Positions 59,338-62,539 of a DNA stretch of 62,539 bases are shown in pieces (position 1 is the stretch's first letter; every line of letters begins with the position of its first letter). This stretch comes from Bacteroidales bacterium (lineage in GTDB: Bacteria; Bacteroidota; Bacteroidia; Bacteroidales; UBA932): NCBI GenBank assembly GCA_017934185.1, contig JAGBJY010000044.1:1-62539 (forward strand), given 5' to 3'. A model generated the notes under the pieces. The model ran no database searches, had not been told where the DNA came from, and saw only the letters and a list, made by a program, of their open reading frames with translations. The translations under genes were made by a program, and so were the position numbers.

Positions 59338-61215
59338 ATGTACGAGATTCTGAATCATATACAGTCCCCGGAGGACCTCAGGAAACTGCCGCAAACGCAG
59401 CTGCAGCAGCTATGTGAGGAGGTGCGGAAATACATGGTGGAGTGCTGCGCGGTGAATCCCGGCCATCTGGGCAGCAGCCTGGGGGCGGTGGAACTCATCG
59501 TGGCCCTGCATTACATCTATGACACCCCCAAGGACAAGCTCATCTTCGACGTGGGCCATCAGGCCTATGCCCATAAGATTCTTACGGGCCGGCGGGAGCT
59601 TTTCAAGAAAAACCGCACCCTGGAGGGCATCAGCGGCTTCCCCAAACGCTCGGAGAGCCCCTACGATGCCTTCGGTGCCGGACATTCCTCCACGTCCATA
59701 TCGGCGGCCCTGGGCTTTGCCGAAGCGGCCCGTCTGACCGGCAGCGGGGAAAAGAGCGTGGCCATCATCGGCGACGGCGCCCTCACCGGCGGCCTGGCCT
59801 GGGAAGGCCTGAACAACGCCGGCTCCTCCAAGGCCGATATCCTGGTGGTGCTGAACGACAACAACATCTCCATCGACCAGAACATCGGCGGGGTGCACGA
59901 TTATCTGCTGAACGTCACCACCAACCCTATTTATAATAAGGTCAAAAACAAGATCTGGAATTCCCTGGGCGAGGGGAAAACCCGCGACTGGGTGCAGAAG
60001 CGGGTCATCGACACCAAGTCCAATCTGGTGCGCCGCAGCGGCGGCTCCGTCTTCGAGAGCCTGGGCTTCCGCTATTTCGGCCCCATTGACGGCAATGACG
60101 TGGAGCAACTTACCGATACGCTCCGGCGCCTGAAAAACCTCCGAGGGCCCCGCATCCTGCACATCCACACCCGCAAGGGCTGCGGTTATGCCCCGGCCGA
60201 GGCCGATCCCACCACCTGGCATGCTCCCGGCCGCTTTGACCCGGCCACCGGGCAGCGCATCAAGACGGTGTATGCCGCCGACCGCTACCAGGATGTCTTT
60301 GGCGAGGTGCTGGTGGAGCTGGCCGCGAAAGACCCTAAGGTTGTGGGCATTACGCCGGCCATGGCTTCCGGCTGCGGCATGGTGAAACTGGAACGGGCCT
60401 TCCCGGACCGCTTCTTCGATGTGGGCATTGAGGAGGGACATGCCGTCACTTTCTCGGCCGGCCTGGCTGCCGCGGGGCTCAAACCCTATTGCAACATCTA
60501 TTCTTCCTTCTCCCAGCGGGCCTACGACAACATCATCCACGACGTTGCCCTGCAGAACCTGCCGGTGGTCCTGTGCTTCGACCGGGCCGGCCTGGTAGGA
60601 GAAGACGGCGCCACCCATCACGGCTGCTACGACCTGGCCGCCTACCGCAGCATCCCGGGCGCCATCATTGCCGCCCCGCGCGACGAAACCGAGCTCAAGC
60701 GCCTCATGTACACCGGCTTGGAGATTACCGGCGGCCCCTTCATCATCCGTTACCCGCGCGGCTGCGGAGAAGGAACGCCCTGGCGCGAGGCCCCCGCCGA
60801 GCCGCTTCCCATCGGCAAGGGGGAAAAACTGCTGGACGGCAAGGGCGTTGCCATTGTGGGCCTGGGCCCTTCGGTGAACCGTGCCCTAGAGGCCGCCCGG
60901 CGCCACAAGGCCGATTATTGGGTGGGCCCTGCCGTTTATGACGCCCGTTTCCTGAAGCCGCTGGATCCCGCCCTGATGGAGGAACTTTCCCAGTACAGGG
61001 CCATCATCACCGTGGAGGACGGAGCGCTCAAGGGAGGCCTCTTCAGCGCCGTGAGCGAATACTTTGCCGCCCGCACGGATGCGCCCCTCATCAAAGGCGT
61101 GGGCATTCCCGACAGGTTTATCCGGCAGGATACCCAGAAAGGCCAGTGGGCCGCCTGCGGTCTGGACAGCGAATCGCTGCTGGACCTTTTGATAGGGATG
61201 ATGAAAAATGTTTAA
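59338..61215 (+). CDS. dxs: 1-deoxy-D-xylulose-5-phosphate synthase
   Basis: 625 aa, ThDP-dependent first enzyme of the MEP isoprenoid pathway (pyruvate plus glyceraldehyde-3-P). N-terminal GHLGSSLGAVELIVALHYIY, DVGHQAYAHKILTGR, the ThDP site GDGALTGGLAWEGLNNAG and NDNNISID, and the C-terminal TVEDGALKGG are present. The start is set by the -7 box and excludes a longer frame that runs through REP-like element D. Supplies precursors for the polyprenyl synthase upstream. Confidence 0.96.
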   Translation: MYEILNHIQSPEDLRKLPQTQLQQLCEEVRKYMVECCAVNPGHLGSSLGAVELIVALHYIYDTPKDKLIFDVGHQAYAHKILTGRRELFKKNRTLEGISGFPKRSESPYDAFGAGHSSTSISAALGFAEAARLTGSGEKSVAIIGDGALTGGLAWEGLNNAGSSKADILVVLNDNNISIDQNIGGVHDYLLNVTTNPIYNKVKNKIWNSLGEGKTRDWVQKRVIDTKSNLVRRSGGSVFESLGFRYFGPIDGNDVEQLTDTLRRLKNLRGPRILHIHTRKGCGYAPAEADPTTWHAPGRFDPATGQRIKTVYAADRYQDVFGEVLVELAAKDPKVVGITPAMASGCGMVKLERAFPDRFFDVGIEEGHAVTFSAGLAAAGLKPYCNIYSSFSQRAYDNIIHDVALQNLPVVLCFDRAGLVGEDGATHHGCYDLAAYRSIPGAIIAAPRDETELKRLMYTGLEITGGPFIIRYPRGCGEGTPWREAPAEPLPIGKGEKLLDGKGVAIVGLGPSVNRALEAARRHKADYWVGPAVYDARFLKPLDPALMEELSQYRAIITVEDGALKGGLFSAVSEYFAARTDAPLIKGVGIPDRFIRQDTQKGQWAACGLDSESLLDLLIGMMKNV

Positions 61216-61244
61216 AAAAGTTTGGCAGTTTCAAAAAAAGTACC

Positions 61245-61252
61245 TACCTTTG
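61245..61252 (+). promoter_or_regulatory. Promoter of the tRNA-tuf cluster
   Basis: TTTG (61221-61224), 20-nt spacer, TACCTTTG: the cleanest -33/-7 pair in the window. Confidence 0.75.
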
Positions 61253-61284
61253 CAGTCCTTTCAACGAGGAAGGATTCATGAGCT

Positions 61285-61358
61285 GCCGATATAGCTCAGT
61301 TGGCCAGAGCACGTGATTTGTAATCTCGGGGTCGTGGGTTCGAATCCCTCTATCGGCT
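61285..61358 (+). tRNA. tRNA-Thr (TGT)
   Basis: A 74-nt cloverleaf: GCCGATA/TATCGGC acceptor, D-arm GCTC/GAGC, anticodon loop TTTGTAA, T-arm GTGGGTTCGAATCCCTC. First of four tRNAs before tuf. No CCA encoded. Confidence 0.92.
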
Positions 61359-61391
61359 CGAAAGGGCTTTGAAATACTGAAAAGCGCTATT

Positions 61392-61472
61392 GGGAGGTTC
61401 GCATAGTGGCAATTGCGGCGGACTGTAAATCCGCTCCCTCAGGGTTCGGTGGTTCGAGTCCACCACCTCCCA
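61392..61472 (+). tRNA. tRNA-Tyr (GTA)
   Basis: An 81-nt class II tRNA with a long variable arm; acceptor GGGAGGT/ACCTCCC, anticodon loop around CTGTAAA, T-arm GGTGGTTCGAGTCCACC. Confidence 0.92.
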
Positions 61473-61486
61473 CAAGTTAACTGCAA

Positions 61487-61559
61487 GCGGAAGTAGCTCA
61501 GTTGGTAGAGCATCAGCCTTCCAAGCTGAGGGTCGCGAGTTCGAACCTCGTTTTCCGCT
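61487..61559 (+). tRNA. tRNA-Gly (TCC)
   Basis: A 73-nt cloverleaf: acceptor GCGGAAG/TTTCCGC (G7-U66), anticodon stem TCAGC/GCTGA around CTTCCAA, T-arm GCGAGTTCGAACCTCGT. Confidence 0.92.
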
Positions 61560-61571
61560 CAAATAAGTTAA

Positions 61572-61643
<72 letters not shown>

Positions 61644-61678
61644 CTTTTTTTGGGTTTTGACCCTTTGATGAAGCAACA

Positions 61679-61692
61679 ATTGTTTAAACAAT
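61679..61692. repeat. 14-bp perfect palindrome before tuf
   Basis: ATTGTTTAAACAAT, 9 nt upstream of the tuf ATG. Possible operator, processing signal or AT-rich ribosome-loading site. Confidence 0.5.
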
Positions 61693-61701
61693 AATAAAAC
61701 T

Positions 61702-62539
61702 ATGGCAAAAGAAACATTCCAGAGAACCAAACCGCATATCAACATCGGTACTATCGGCCACGTTGACCACGGTAAGACCACCCTCACCGCCGCTATCACC
61801 AAGGTGCTGGCAGAGCGTGTTTCCGGTAACGCCGACAAGGTGAAATCCTTCGACCAGATCGACAATGCTCCGGAAGAGAAAGAGCGTGGTATCACCATTA
61901 ACACTGCTCACGTTGAGTACGAGACTGAAAAACGTCACTATGCTCACGTTGACTGCCCTGGTCACGCCGACTATGTGAAGAACATGGTTACCGGTGCTGC
62001 CCAGATGGACGGTGCTATCCTTGTTGTAGCTTCCACCGACGGTCCTATGCCTCAGACCCGTGAGCACATCCTGCTCGCCCGTCAGGTTAACGTACCTAAG
62101 ATTCTTGTTTTCATGAACAAGGTGGACCTCGTGGACGACGAAGAAATGCTGGACCTCGTTGAGATGGAAATCCGCGACCTCCTCGCTTTCTACAACTTCG
62201 ACGAAGATTGCCCTATCATCCGTGGCTCCGCCCTTGGTGCTCTGAACGGTGAGAAGGTTTGGGAAGACAAGGTCATGGAACTCATGGACGCTGTGGATGA
62301 GTACATCCCGCTGCCTGAGCGTCTGGTTGACAAGGACTTCCTGATGCCTATCGAAGACATCTTCTCCATCACTGGTCGTGGTACTGTGGTTACCGGCCGT
62401 ATCGAGTCCGGCACCATCCACGTGAACGACCCTGTGGAACTCGTAGGTTTCGGTGATGAGCCCCGTACCTCCGTGGTTACCGGTGTGGAAATGTTCCGCA
62501 AGCTCCTCCCTCAGGGTGAGGCCGGTGACAATGTAGGTC
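61702..62539 (+). CDS. tuf: Translation elongation factor Tu (3' truncated by the window)
   Basis: The first 279 codons are present. GTPase that delivers aminoacyl-tRNA to the ribosome. G-domain motifs [11 protein letters not shown], the switch region around [15 protein letters not shown] and NKVD are intact, and domain 2 begins with [11 protein letters not shown]. The start [20 protein letters not shown] is typical of Bacteroidota. The tRNA-Thr/Tyr/Gly/Thr-tuf order is the same as the thrU-tyrU-glyT-thrT-tufB cluster known in enterics, implying co-transcription and RNase processing. Codon use is more biased than in neighbouring genes, as expected for high expression. Confidence 0.98.
   Translation, partial: MAKETFQRTKPHINIGTIGHVDHGKTTLTAAITKVLAERVSGNADKVKSFDQIDNAPEEKERGITINTAHVEYETEKRHYAHVDCPGHADYVKNMVTGAAQMDGAILVVASTDGPMPQTREHILLARQVNVPKILVFMNKVDLVDDEEMLDLVEMEIRDLLAFYNFDEDCPIIRGSALGALNGEKVWEDKVMELMDAVDEYIPLPERLVDKDFLMPIEDIFSITGRGTVVTGRIESGTIHVNDPVELVGFGDEPRTSVVTGVEMFRKLLPQGEAGDNVG

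Overview
This 62.5-kb window is chromosomal DNA from a member of the Bacteroidota, most likely an uncultured GC-rich Bacteroidales. The evidence is the dense set of TAnnTTTG -7 promoter boxes, the near absence of Shine-Dalgarno leaders, outer-membrane TonB-dependent/Oar-like receptors, BACON and DUF5689-type lipoproteins, a two-component kinase with a Reg_prop beta-propeller sensor, and a GH92 mannosidase. Nothing in the sequence supports a genus call.

Layout. 0.2-4.8 kb (minus strand): AbrB-like regulator, membrane acyltransferase, OPT peptide transporter and peptidase T. 4.8-5.7 kb: decayed mobile-element relic full of inverted repeats. 5.7-10.9 kb: secreted lipoprotein divergent from a propeller-type histidine kinase and its frameshifted response regulator. 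10.9-13.1 kb: two tRNAs and two M23 peptidases (minus strand). 13.2-22.0 kb: housekeeping genes (alaS, an LptF/G-type permease fused in frame to fmt, thiamine pyrophosphokinase, miaA, smpB, metK with a SAM-II-like riboswitch). 22.0-42.0 kb: a surface system of two Oar-like receptors, OB-fold/BACON lipoproteins, two secreted nucleases, a TonB-dependent receptor, a DUF5689 lipoprotein and an M3 peptidase. It reads as extracellular nucleic-acid capture and uptake. 42.0-45.2 kb: GH92 mannosidase plus mannose-6-phosphate isomerase. 45.2-48.2 kb: S41 protease, rdgB, recO. 48.2-53.9 kb: MacAB-TolC-like efflux operon. 54.0-61.2 kb: polyprenyl synthase, a RAYT transposase, two MFS transporters and dxs, with a REP-like palindromic element in every gap. 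61.2-62.5 kb: tRNA-Thr/Tyr/Gly/Thr cluster leading into tuf, which runs off the window.

The most unusual theme is palindromic repeat DNA that has entered genes. A 38-bp core flanked by self-complementary arms lies in frame in both fmt and miaA and encodes the same peptide (SASLRDPVRANAP). A core fragment lies in a cytoplasmic loop of an MFS transporter. A second repeat family is in frame in the sensor kinase, and a perfect palindrome marks the frameshift in the response regulator. A third family forms near-identical inverted pairs around the RAYT gene. Other notable points are the permease-Fmt fusion, the metK riboswitch with a mutually exclusive terminator, and many genes whose -7 box sits only 4-9 nt from the start codon, which predicts leaderless mRNAs.
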